From Dendrolimus kikuchii (taxonomy: Eukaryota > Arthropoda > Insecta > Lepidoptera > Lasiocampidae): DNA of 64,000 bases. The position numbers and the translations under genes are program-made. Position 1 is the stretch's first letter. Every line of letters starts with the position of its first letter. Below, piece after piece: positions 1 to 9,051 of this stretch. The notes below the pieces were generated by a model. The model saw only the letters and a program-made list of their open reading frames with translations. It had not been told where the DNA came from and searched no databases. Where the stretch lies: NCBI GenBank assembly GCA_019925095.2, contig CM034411.1:7710001-7774000 (forward strand), given 5' to 3'.

Positions 1-19
1 GAGTATCAGAAATTAACTA

Positions 20-314
20 CTTTTAAATTAAATCAGCCCATAACAGCTGCACTGTTGGTTTTGGATCTCGCTATTTTAACAGGTTAGATGTTACCAGAAT
101 CCCCCCAGGCTTGTGGAAGGTGGATCGGCGAGTTTCATACAAAGGAAATCTCGATGTGGCAGGTTTTACACGATGTTATCTTTCCTCATTACAGGTTAAT
201 TGTTGATAACATACATATCATAAAAATTGCTTGAAGAATCTATTCGCTCTGGTCGATTCGAACCCACTTCTTCTTCATGAGTTCCAGGTGTCTTGCATAC
301 TAAGCTCCTACGAC
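20..314 (-). mobile_element. tRNA-headed SINE (SINE-B like), near full length
   Basis: On the minus strand this begins with a tRNA-like head: an A-box-like stretch (gtaggagcttagtatgc) followed by a clear B box (gggttcgaatc, complement near 250-262). A body follows that matches the SINE-B copies at 2.5 and 50.9 kb in order: an aacatcgtg block, an aaacctgcc block, then a tgaaactcgccgatcc block. It ends with ttatgggctgattt near position 25-45, the 3' signature shared with the copy ending at 2043. SINEs are non-coding and depend on LINE enzymes to move. The match is to other copies in this window and to the general lepidopteran SINE layout; the exact family name is not assigned. Confidence 0.7.
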
Positions 315-325
315 TTTCACTTTCA

Positions 326-742
326 TATGTTCAAAGAAAAGATTTTTTACACGCTACGCTCACATGACAAATAATAATAATATACTAGATTTGAAACATA
401 CACAAAAAATGTATACCACAATTTCAGAAATGAAGTTGACACCCAGCATTTTGATGTGCCGAAACGTAGTCAGAGCACTCATTTTCAGTACTAAAACAGT
501 ATCACTCCTAAATCTCTGTCCTCAAGCTCAGTATCCAGTATACTAGTCCTAAATCGCATACGGCATGCCATTTCAATCATCAATTACCTCAACCTATCTA
601 TTAATTAATAATACAGGTACTCACGTGTAAGAAAATCTTGAAATATTTATTCCTTATCAGTTTATCACACTGACTTACCTGAAAGCAAAAAATAAATTGA
701 AAAACATACAAAGATATGTCGAATATATTTACATATTTATTA
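326..742. other. AT-rich stretch, nothing recognised
   Basis: No coding frame, inverted repeat or known repeat end was seen here. The 60-codon ATG frame at 364-546 has no recognisable domain. Confidence 0.5.
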
Positions 743-1749
743 CTAGAGTTTGTCCCGTGGCCACGCCGCGTGACGAACCCTAGGCGGTCGCTTTATTTTA
801 CTTAGAAAAACATAGTAGAAAAATATAATAATAACAAAAAACCTAAGTCCATATAGTCCATACAACTGCCCAGCAAAATATAGAGGAAGTCGAATCCAAC
901 CTGATTTGAAGTAATACAATGAATGACATGTTGCTCGACAACGTAGGTATTTGTTAGCTGTAAACTGAAGAAACGTGATTGCAACGTCATCTATTTTGTT
1001 AATCCGTCTATTCCATGGAAACGACGTTTTATCGGGATAAAAAGTATTTTGAGTGTTGATTCGGGATATACGCCAGGTCTGTGTCGAGTTTCATTCATAT
1101 ACGTTCAGTAGTTTTCAAAAAGGATGCGACGCAGCGCCATCTTTGTCGATATTTTCGTCTATCCCGGGGAAACGAGGTCATTTCTGGGGATAAAAAATAT
1201 ACTAAGTTACGACCCGTAATCTAAATTAGTTTCGTTTCGAATTTCGCTTAAATCAGTTCATTAGAATTTACAGATTTATTATAGTGTTATATGCCGACAA
1301 AAGTGAATGCACACCTGCCTGCCATAAAGCACAGTTTATTACCCTCCCGCATTTGAGCTTCTTTTGTTTACTTAGAAAAACAGTATATTATGTATTGTAC
1401 TAGTTTATGGCTGTTCGCAGGAATAATTAATCCGGTGTGCGGATTACGTTTTCGGGGAAATTGCGTCGACGCTGGGCAGGTAGACATATTGTATTTGTAT
1501 AAAACAATGCCCGAACGGAGGGGTGAGGCAGTCAAGCGACGATTACGATACGAGCAAGACGTGTGTACATTCGAGGAGCTATATAGTGACGGACTGTGCG
1601 CGTGTTATTGAATCGTGCAGTTTGTACTGGTTGTGTCCAGTTATATTTGTACCTGTGTTATACGTGTATGTATAGTTCTAATAAATTCTATAGGAATTCC
1701 AACGGCATTTTAATTCGAGTCCCGCACTCGTAACAATAGTGTAGATAGA
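743..1749 (-). mobile_element. Helitron-like element (group E), split by a solo LTR
   Basis: On the minus strand the element starts with TCTATCTACACTATAATAAA at 1749 and ends with CTAG at 743-746. The flanking bases are A (742) and T (1750), as expected for Helitron insertion between A and T without duplication. The solo LTR at 1285-1735 interrupts it. Without the LTR and one TSD copy it is about 552 bp. A second copy at about 55.6-56.2 kb on the plus strand shares the interior, including the segment around 840-990. No Rep/helicase coding region is present, so it is non-autonomous. The open frame at 802-990 is only part of this repeat. Confidence 0.75.
1285..1735 (+). mobile_element. Solo LTR of an LTR retrotransposon
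   Basis: The 451-bp unit begins TGTTA and ends CGTAACA, the usual TG...CA of LTRs. It is flanked by the 4-bp duplication ATAG at 1281-1284 and 1736-1739. A TATAAAA box lies at 1498-1504 and an AATAAA polyadenylation signal at 1680-1685, in the order of U3, R and U5. A homologous copy lies at 51267-51735 on the other strand. There is no primer-binding site, gag or pol next to it, so it is what remains after recombination between two LTRs. The start is slightly shortened compared with the other copy. A 4-bp TSD suits Ty3-like or Bel/Pao elements; the superfamily is not decided. The open frame at 1390-1611 lies inside the LTR and is not a gene. Confidence 0.85.
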
Positions 1750-1844
1750 TTTTGAAAAACATTTACCCTGGATAATTTAATCCCGCTTGATACAAAACTG
1801 AAATTTACTAGAACGGTGCCATGTGATCATCTCTTACAAAATGA

Positions 1845-2035
1845 ATAGCGATGTACTTGCATTGCTTAAGCCGATGATATAAGACGATTCTTCTGTCTTT
1901 CAGTAATCAAAATGATCCATATAAAGATAAGCTTCAATCATTCAATGATATTAAATACCGTCGGGACCTTTCAGTTCTCTGTATTTCATCCAGATTGAAT
2001 CAATTTGCTTAATCTGTCTAATATCAGCATTACTT
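1845..2035 (+). repeat. Dispersed repeat family G
   Basis: This stretch carries the motif order gtctttca, gatccatataaa, tcaatcattcaatg, taccgtcggg, tctgtctaat. The same order occurs at 30795-30990 (plus) and partly at 10545-10665 (minus). No TSD or termini were found, so the class is unknown. Confidence 0.55.
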
Positions 2036-2042
2036 GTATAAA

Positions 2043-2692
2043 TAAAATAATATCAGCCCATAAATGTCCCAATGCTGGGCTCGGGCCTGCCTTTTAAGGG
2101 GGAACGGACAGTATAATATAGTAGTATAGTATAGTAGTTTTTATCCGTGCAGGAACGGAGAAAGAATACAATTTCCTGCGGCCGGGCGGCCTGTCGTAAA
2201 AGGCGACTTAATAACCCACAGCCAGGTGGTAGGGTATTTGCTCTACTGGATGACGACCACCTCTGGTCTAAATTATGTCGCCATAACAACCTTGAGTTGT
2301 GTTCCGGCATTAGTGACCAAGTTCCAGTTTCCCTTAAGAGAGCAGCAGCACATTTGTAGCACCTTTGGTGTTGCAAATGTCCATTGGCGATGGTAACCGC
2401 TTGCCATCAAGTGGGCCGTCTGCCTGTCTGCTGAACTCCTGCTATAAAAAAAAATATACCCCGCCACGCTTGTCCAAGGCGGCTTGGCAGGTTTGACACA
2501 TCGGTTATCGCGATGTGCAGATTGCATTACGATGTTTTCCTTCACCGTTGTTAGCACGTGGTGATTGTAACAATATGCATATTAGCTCAGAAATTTGACT
2601 AAGTGGGGAATGCGTTCCGGTCAGGATCGAACGCGCGCCCGTTGAGTTTGAGACGCGTGCGCTAGCCATTACGCTACCACGACTTTTTTTGA
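2043..2692 (-). mobile_element. SINE-B copy interrupted by family C
   Basis: The minus-strand head at 2692-2600 has tRNA-like boxes (tagcgtaatggctagcgc; gcgttcgatcctg). It continues with ccacgtgctaac, ggaaaacatcgtaatgc, aaccgatgtgtcaaacctgcc and ggacaagcgtgg. The SINE 3' end (gcccagcattgggac, then tatgggctg) lies separately at 2055-2090. Between these parts sits a family C repeat, 2139-2450. A short AT-rich filler rich in tatagtag lies at 2110-2138. Confidence 0.75.
2139..2450 (-). repeat. Family C repeat, full-length copy
   Basis: On the minus strand it runs from tataGCAGGAGTTCAGC through gacggcccacttgatgg, accatcgccaatggac and tttgcaacaccaaagg to gtattctttctccgtt at 2150. The most complete relatives are at 11216-11493 and 45644-45955. 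It has a T-rich start and no visible terminal inverted repeats. The two open frames on either strand here are shadows. Confidence 0.75.
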
Positions 2693-3186
2693 CGACGCAT
2701 TACTTGTGATTTAAAAATATAGCATATGTTGAAAATTTGTACACCGTATTTTCAGAAAAACAACAACACTTGCTTGCATTCAGCTTATTGCTATACCGAA
2801 ATTATATACGTAATCTAGTAATTACTTAAAAAAATCAATTATATAAATAAATAATTCGATTAAGATACTTTGACTTGTAAGTACAACTTTGGTAGCGACG
2901 CATTTCCAAAGTCCCAACTTCTGAACAGGAGTGCCTTACGAGTTTCAAGTGTTGTAATTTAATTATGCGCCCATCACATTTGGTGTAATTACGCAAGTGA
3001 TTTACCACTAAGCTTCCTGTTACTAAGGATCGTAAGGATATATCACTAACAGCCGTCTCCTATATCTTACTATACATTCAGTTACATTATTACAGATATA
3101 ATTGCTAATAGCGGCATAAATGCTATGTTAAATCAGTAAGAAAGTATAAAATTAAATGCGGACGAAGATATGGGCAAGAGTTAGTA
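2693..3186. other. AT-rich stretch, nothing recognised
   Basis: No coding frame or repeat end was identified between the SINE-B head and the next SINE. Confidence 0.5.
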
Positions 3187-3342
3187 TTGCATATTGCCAA
3201 GCTAAATAAATTACGCCTGTGTTATGGGAAAACACAACGAACAATTCCGATACCGAGCCCAGACGCCCAGACCATAGTAAATAACGGAAAGTTCCTTTAT
3301 GAAATTTGCCAGTTATGAAACTCCAGAACTCTGCTTTCTATA
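3187..3342 (-). mobile_element. SINE-A fragment, cut by a MITE
   Basis: The order gccaagctaa, cgcctgtgttatggg, gcccagacgcccagaccatag, gaaatttgcc matches the copies at 12.1 and 39.9 kb. Homology stops at the MITE that starts at 3343, before the tRNA-like head would be reached. Confidence 0.65.
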
Positions 3343-3561
3343 CTCTGATTTTTAATTACATAGACTAAAATGACAGCTGTGATCGAAGTTTTTTTTGATT
3401 CATAAGTGAGTTATGTAAGTTATATGAACAACTCACCACTGAGATGAATCCTACCGAATTTCTATAGGATTCAACTCATAATGATGATTGGCTCCAAGCT
3501 TGCAATATACAAAAAGGTTGATCGCAGCTGTCATTTTAGTCCAGATAATTAAAAATCAGTG
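3343..3561. mobile_element. MITE with long TIRs and TA target site
   Basis: The ends form inverted repeats of about 46 bp. The left arm runs ctctgatttttaattacat, agactaaaatgacagctgtgatcg. The right arm, read inward from 3561, runs cactgatttttaattatct, ggactaaaatgacagctgcgatca. Both sides are bounded by TATA (3339-3342 and 3562-3565), consistent with a TA duplication as in Tc1/mariner-type elements. The 219-bp interior does not code. It lies inside a SINE-A copy, so it is the younger insertion. Confidence 0.75.
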
Positions 3562-3599
3562 TATAGTATAAAGTAAGCAAGCCCACACTTACATTTCCA

Positions 3600-4099
3600 C
3601 ACCTCAAAGGCCGTCGGCGTATTACTACATAAACAATTTCCATGTAACGGTATGAAGAAAATCGAATTGATTTGCTTCGTTTATTAACCGGCCCGATTGT
3701 CGCGATACGAAATCGATAAAACCAGAATTATGTTTTTGCCCGATGTTGCCATGTTGAGCCAATCTTCTTAGTAAATAAGCAAATTGGTCACGGCATTGCG
3801 GAAACCTTGAATATACGAGGTTATTGACGAAAATATCAATTTAAGCATACAACTTTTACTTATTACAACGATAGTCACATCTTAGTACTTTTTGATAAGA
3901 AGTAAACAGAATATTTAGTGCTGCGATTCAGTAAACAGAAGCTTCAATCGGAGTGATAAAACTTTTAAGTAAACCAAGCAGGTAATCTATATTATGAACA
4001 AATTTTAGAAAAATATAACCAGTTTCAAAAAAACGATTAATTGACCCAGGAACGGAGGACATCTAAATTAAATTTTATATCATCTCATTTTCGTTTTTA
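3600..4099. other. AT-rich stretch, nothing recognised
   Basis: No repeat end, coding frame or hairpin of note was seen. Confidence 0.45.
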
Positions 4100-4332
4100 T
4101 TCTGGGGCTTCATCTGCTTTAATGTTACAAGATTCTCGTTTCTCGCAGATATGGTGATGGGTTTAATGCGTTATTTGCGATGCAACACGAAGCAATGACG
4201 TTAAACATTGACAGATAACGTATGTACACACACTAATGTGGCTGTGTTAACGACGTTATTTATTAATGCTTTAAATAAGCCGCATTCAGCCAAAACATAA
4301 ATCGTTAACATTAACGCAGATGAAGCCCCAGC
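4100..4332. mobile_element. MITE with about 28-bp TIRs
   Basis: The left end at 4102 reads ctggggcttcatctgc then tttaatgtta. The right end, read inward from 4331, reads ctggggcttcatctgc then gttaatgtta. A TA dinucleotide lies outside each end (4098-4099 and 4333-4334). The interior also tends to pair with itself (taatgcgttattt against aataacgtcgtta). No coding frame. Confidence 0.65.
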
Positions 4333-4479
4333 TATACACAGAATATTACGCGGTACAATATTCCAATAGTTTTAATTATGTATAAATCGACGTGATATAA
4401 TAGACGTTTTATCTGTCAATGTCAACATGACATTTACGTTCATATGTGTTGTCAAATTCAAATCGACATACATGGCCTG

Positions 4480-4650
4480 TTATAGATGGCAACTATCGAT
4501 TAAGTCAATTGATCAAAGGTGTTCCAGCCGGAACCGGAAAATATTATTTGCGTCTAAATGACGATAACTTCAATGAGAGACGAACAGACAGATGGACATC
4601 AAAATTGTCTATATGGGTTCCGTTCTTGCCAACATGTCTAAGTAACCCTA
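4480..4650 (+). repeat. Relic of a gggttccgt-type lepidopteran repeat
   Basis: The stretch agagacgaacagacagatgg followed by atgggttccgttcttgcc resembles a common moth repeat in which a run of cagacagac precedes gggttccgtttttgcc. The 90-codon frame 4446-4718 spans it and is not considered a gene. The assignment relies on remembered general repeat structure. Confidence 0.35.
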
Positions 4651-4719
4651 GAACACCTTTAAGCTCGTATAAAACACGATCAAGTAGTGGACACATCCGT
4701 CCTCATCTCAGACATTAAC

Positions 4720-5249
4720 TTGGAAGTTAACCAACTTTGGAATATAAAGTATTCCCATAATACAAGAAATTGCGATAACATTGATCGAGTGACGTGTGAA
4801 TAGCGTTTGTCTTTGGCGAAGCATGCTTATGGCCAATTACGTAAACAAAATGGCGGTTGACATACCATAGACAAGGGCTAGTGATGTGAAATTTATTGTT
4901 GTTGTTAATTCCATGTACGTACCTGTCTATACATTGACTAGTTTTTAGTATTTATACTCCGATGCCAGTTCATTGTTATTTATTGATGACATTCAAAGAA
5001 TTTAATGATCAATAAGTGTTTAATAAACAAAAATACAGTAAATTCATTAATAATTATAGATTAAAAAGAATTTGCACAACTCAATCTCAAGTTCTGTAAT
5101 GAAGCGAAATATTTATATAAAGAATAGAGTATTTAAAGCGAGGTATTTAATTGCCAAAATTGACAAAAGAAGCCACGTATTTTTAAGTGAACTGCTACCG
5201 ACTGCAACTATTATACAATTATAAACAATACGAACATGGACGTCTGTAG
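4720..5249. other. AT-rich stretch, nothing recognised
   Basis: No supported feature was found. Confidence 0.45.
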
Positions 5250-5612
5250 GCCATTCATTAATTACGTAAGGATGATTTTGACGATTTCCGACAACCTCTT
5301 CTTAAGTAAGATTCAATCTCGTTTTTCCGAATAATAAAACGTTGTTAGAAAAGGATCAGTTACACTAAAAGTCACAGTTTAACGTAAATCAAAAATTTTT
5401 ATTCTAAAAATAAGATGATCTAAATCGAAGTGCACATTATAGAATGAAGAAAACCATTCGGCATCCGAAATAGAACTAGATTTCTAATATCAAATTTCGA
5501 CTTGCAAAATATTACGTAAGAATGGATTTTGCCCCCCTCCCCCCTAGATAAGGGCATGTATAGATTTTTCTAACAACTCGGGACCCTTACGTAATTCATA
5601 AATTACACAATT
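5250..5612. mobile_element. Probable MITE with attacgtaag ends
   Basis: The left part reads cattaattacgtaaggatg. The right part, read inward from about 5605, reads tttatgaattacgtaaggg, making imperfect inverted ends. A further ttacgtaag lies inside at about 5512, next to a C-rich run (cccccctcccccc). Exact boundaries and a TSD could not be fixed. Confidence 0.4.
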
Positions 5613-5614
5613 AT

Positions 5615-6298
5615 GTGTTTATTTATTTTTAGGTGTAGCAATGATATCTTTTGTATCGCAAACGTGTTTTCCTTAGTCACCAATAACTGAAATAACACGC
5701 AGTGAAATAATACCCATAAATAAAACAACTTGCAAACAGTAAAATAATGCTATAACTTAGATGGCGAACTACGCCATAGAAATTTCCGCAAAAAGGCGTT
5801 TATTGGGGAACTTCTGGAAGAAGTAATGGTCGCCGTTCGGCCGTGGCGACACAAAGATGTCTGCGGAAATACTATAAAGCACAATACCTTTGAAAATTCG
5901 CTTCGAGTATAAATCGTTATATTTTATTTGTAATTTTATTTCAGGAAAGTATGTCCCGTACTCATACATATTACATTATACACAATTACATAAATAATTA
6001 ACATTATAAAAAGTTATACATACATATTCACATTCACACTTATTCGATATACTTTCATATTACAATATTATGCATAGCGCAGCAGTGTCTAATGTAGATA
6101 CAGTCTAGCCTATGAGCAATCATCGCCAGGACGACGTGGGGTTGGCCCTCACCCGGCTCACCATAAACGTGCACTTTATAACATAACCTCTTCAACTAAA
6201 TAAATACAAGTAAATAGTATAGTTATAATACATATTTTATGAAGAGACTTAATAAGAAAACCTTATTAATATAACCTCGGCATCATTGTCTACTTCCG
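5615..6298. other. Anonymous stretch
   Basis: Mostly AT-rich. A more GC-rich patch at 6110-6175 (cgccaggacgacgtggggtt) matches nothing that I recognise. Confidence 0.4.
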
Positions 6299-6347
6299 AA
6301 GTACATAAATGACATCAAGTAAAATACTTGATGTCATTTATGTACTT
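6299..6347. repeat. Perfect 23-bp palindrome at a LINE 5' junction
   Basis: Arms 6299-6321 and 6325-6347 are exact inverted copies with an aaa loop. The right arm begins inside the left TSD (6317-6328) of the LINE insertion that follows, so it looks like filler made during insertion. Confidence 0.8.
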
Positions 6348-6577
6348 TTAAATTTATTCATAAAAATAATGCATGATGAAAGAATGACTAAACAGATATA
6401 CAATGCAAAAGTGGATGGATGCAGAAGTCGTGGAAGGCCACGACACACCTTCCATGATCAAATTGATCGTGTACTAGCAGAAGGTGATGTCAGAGGTGTG
6501 TAAGAATAAGCCTAAATGGCGCTCTGTTGTTCGTGCCTACCCCGCAAGGGAACTGGCGTGAAGTTATGTATGTATGT
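6329..6577 (+). mobile_element. 5'-truncated LINE tail with TSD
   Basis: LINE homology starts at about 6368 (aatgcatgatgaaag) and matches the larger copy at 9651-9929. It runs into the shared 3' end (cgcaagggaactggcgtgaag, then tatgtatgtatg). The 12-bp TSD aagtaaaatact lies at 6317-6328 and 6578-6589. Bases 6329-6367 are filler that begins as an inverted copy of the upstream flank. This copy also lacks about 69 bp that the 9.2-kb copy has, around 6493. The frame 6309-6503 reads partly through it and is not a gene. Confidence 0.8.
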
Positions 6578-6589
6578 AAGTAAAATACT

Positions 6590-7289
6590 AATAACCTTAA
6601 CTTTTAAGACTTTGGAAAACTGACCCACAATTCTTATTCAACTATATCAAAAGTATTGTCGTATAAAGTGTTTTTGTTCCAGCTAATAGTGTGGAAAGAA
6701 CTTTCGGCGACTTCCCACCGCCTCCCGATAGGGGGTGTGCCTTTGTCCCCTAACCATGATCCTCTTTCGGTTTTTCCGCTAATCGTTTATTATCATTGTG
6801 ATCTTTGTGGTCCATAAATTCCGTAACGTGTCAAGTGAACAGATTTAATAGATTATTGTTTTCCCTAAGTTGAATAACATATGCCTTTGAAGGGCATATG
6901 ATATGATATGATATTGTTGAAAACGTTCAGAAACCTATAATTTTCAACAGACTCCTGGAAAACTTTGTTTAAAAACTAAACATCGTCCATCACTGGGCTT
7001 CCACTGACTAATACAGCTTGCAAATCCTGGTCCATTTAGGGCTGGCACTTTTAAACAACCAAGTAGAGTTTTCTCAGCAGGCAAGAGATTTTCTTCCCAT
7101 ATTTCTTATTCAGATCAATGTTCTTATAAAACTAAGACGACCCCTGAATTTGAAGACTGAAACCAAATTTTAATACTAGTCTATCTAATACAAATAAGAC
7201 TCTTGTATTAGCATCAAAGATCATTTTGTCAATTATGAATAAATTAAGACCCAAATCTCAGAAAATCATCACTGCTATTTGTTTTTCAG
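6590..7289. other. Anonymous stretch
   Basis: No coding frame or repeat end was recognised. A C-rich patch at 6705-6770 has no match elsewhere in the window. Confidence 0.4.
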
Positions 7290-7600
7290 CTGGTTCGGCG
7301 CCAGAAACAGCTGGATCAGTCAAGCGGCGCAAATATAATTCCCAGTGAGAGTAACTTACTTATTTTTGTCAAGAGGTATCATCGACTCTTCAGGTGATCG
7401 GAGTATTGGTGCCTATCTCGAACAACGGATTAATGCGGCAATATTGCGAGGCAATGTAGTGAGGTGTGTAAGAATAAGCCTAAATGGCACTCTGTTGTTC
7501 GTGCCTACCCCGCAAGGGAACTGGCGTGAAGTTATGTATGTATGTATGTATGTAATGTAGTTAGACTGCTGGGCACCTTACCAATAGAGGTCGGTGACAA
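7290..7600 (+). mobile_element. Family X element, coding tail, interrupted
   Basis: When the insert 7461-7553 is skipped, the plus strand reads a peptide with INAAILRGNVV followed by LLGTLPIE. This matches the 55.3-kb copy (AIQRGNVASILGTLPIE) and the 9.1-kb copy (GNAASLLGTMP). Family X is probably the C-terminus of a LINE or other transposable element; I do not recognise the domain. The upstream part, 7290-7410, shows in-frame stops. Confidence 0.55.
7461..7553 (+). mobile_element. 93-bp LINE tail with 8-bp TSD
   Basis: This is the last 93 bp of the same LINE as at 9236-9929, ending in tatgtatgtatg. It is flanked by aatgtagt at 7453-7460 and 7554-7561. Removing it together with one TSD copy joins the family X frame, which confirms the borders. 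Confidence 0.85.
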
Positions 7601-7914
7601 AATGAAATATATCTAAGATTATAAGATTAAATTTACGTTATTAAGGTTTTCTTTATTCGACAAGAGATTGTGCTTAAATGCTTTTAATATTTATAACTAT
7701 ATTTTAAACTGATGTTAAGTATCGATGCGATTGTTAGTGATATATATATGGTCAAGCTTACCTAGTACCTAAATCAATTCGTAATTTAAAGACGTCTGGC
7801 TATTTGAATCAGGACTTCGGCAAGATGTTTCGTTCGGCGGTGGTGCGTATATGATGGAAGCAACAATTTCGTTTCAACTAGTGATGTATTCTTTATTTAG
7901 TTATGTGACCGAGC

Positions 7915-8205
7915 CTAACATAAGAGGAGAATTTAATACTCATCGCCTCCGTTGACTCCGTTACGTGGAAAGGATGGGAGAGGATCACAGTGTGTGGAAA
8001 ACATATTTGGGACGGCCAGTTGGCCGGCGTTCGGTCGACCGTCTAAAATATCGCTGGAAAGACAGAGTGAAAGCTGACATGATTCGAGTTTCGGGCCAAT
8101 AATAATTGGTAAGAAATTGCTCAGGACTGAGAAAAATCCCGTATTCTCGTTTCGGAGGCTAAGATTCAATTTGGGTTGCTGAGCGAACAAAATAAGTTAG
8201 TATGC
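7915..8205 (+). pseudogene. LINE reverse-transcriptase C-terminal relic
   Basis: The plus strand encodes a decayed tail with YVERMGED, VWKTYLGRPVGRRSV and LKYRWKDRVKADM, typical of the region after the RT thumb in insect non-LTR elements (the pattern GHVxRM...RPxGRPxxRWxDxV). Several in-frame stops, such as the tandem taataa near 8098, break it. The minus-strand frame 7933-8190 is an antisense shadow. Confidence 0.6.
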
Positions 8206-8642
8206 TCGGATGAGATTGGAACATAAGCGTATTTATTTGTACATCATCAATAAACGCTTTCTATCATCCGTTGTTCGATACATAGACCTGACAACCCTAC
8301 ATCATCCACACAACTCGGACGGATTCAGGAACTAATCGCCGGAAAGTTTCTGGAACAACCCCCGTGTGTTCGAACGAACTACCTAACTAAAAGCATTCCC
8401 GGTATCGATTTAGTAAATTCGTAATTGCTGTGTTATTTTGTTTTCTGGCATTACGAGTTTTAGATGTTACACCGTTTCTATGAATCTCGACATGGGTACG
8501 AAAACTCTTCTTATTTATTATTTACTTAACAATTCCACAAAGGCTACCGAAGCTGCTAAAATAACGCATATGCTAATTAGTATCCTTCATATCCATCCTA
8601 AACAATAATTATGCGTAGTAGTAGTAGTAGTTTTATTGTTTA
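8206..8642. other. Anonymous stretch with a short (TAG)n
   Basis: Only a short GTA/TAG run near 8613-8631 stands out. Confidence 0.45.
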
Positions 8643-9045
8643 CTAGCTGTGCCCGCGAATTCGTTCGCGTGGATTTTTTTCGCAGAAATAGAATTCTAAT
8701 AGCCTAAGTTACTCCTTATAACATCAGCTATCTGTCAATGAAAGTCTTATCTAAATCGATCCAGGCGTTTCAGAGATCAGTTGGAACAAATGGTTGTAAT
8801 TTTTTTTCGCGGAACCCTAAAAAAAGTATCCCAAGTTATTCCTTATAACATTAGCTATCTGTCAATGAATATCCCGTCACAATCGGTCCAGTCCTTTCAT
8901 AGATTAGCGGAACATCCAGACAGACAGACAAAAAATCTAAAAATTGTATATTCGTAATCTGCTGGTCCGAATTATCCCCCCTGATTTATTTCACATTTTT
9001 ATTTTGACATTACAAACACACTTCAATTTTATTTACCTATATAGA
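8643..9045 (-). mobile_element. Helitron-like element with internal duplication
   Basis: On the minus strand it starts TCTATATAGGTAAATAAAAT (from 9045) and ends gcgggcacagCTAG (8646-8643). The flank at the 3' side is A (8642), as expected. The 5'-side flanking base is not the expected one (c at 9046). It is homologous to 16898-17172. Its interior carries an extra copy of a unit of roughly 130 bp: tgttccgctaatctatgaaa...aataacttgggatac and tgttccaactgatctctgaaa...agtaacttaggct. Confidence 0.7.
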
Positions 9046-9051
9046 CTTCAT

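Noticed and set aside
2053..2557. Overlapping ORFs of 107, 94 and 70 codons
   Set aside because: They fall entirely in SINE-B and family C repeat sequence.
4446..4718. 90-codon ORF
   Set aside because: It crosses a gggttccgt-type repeat and shows no domain.
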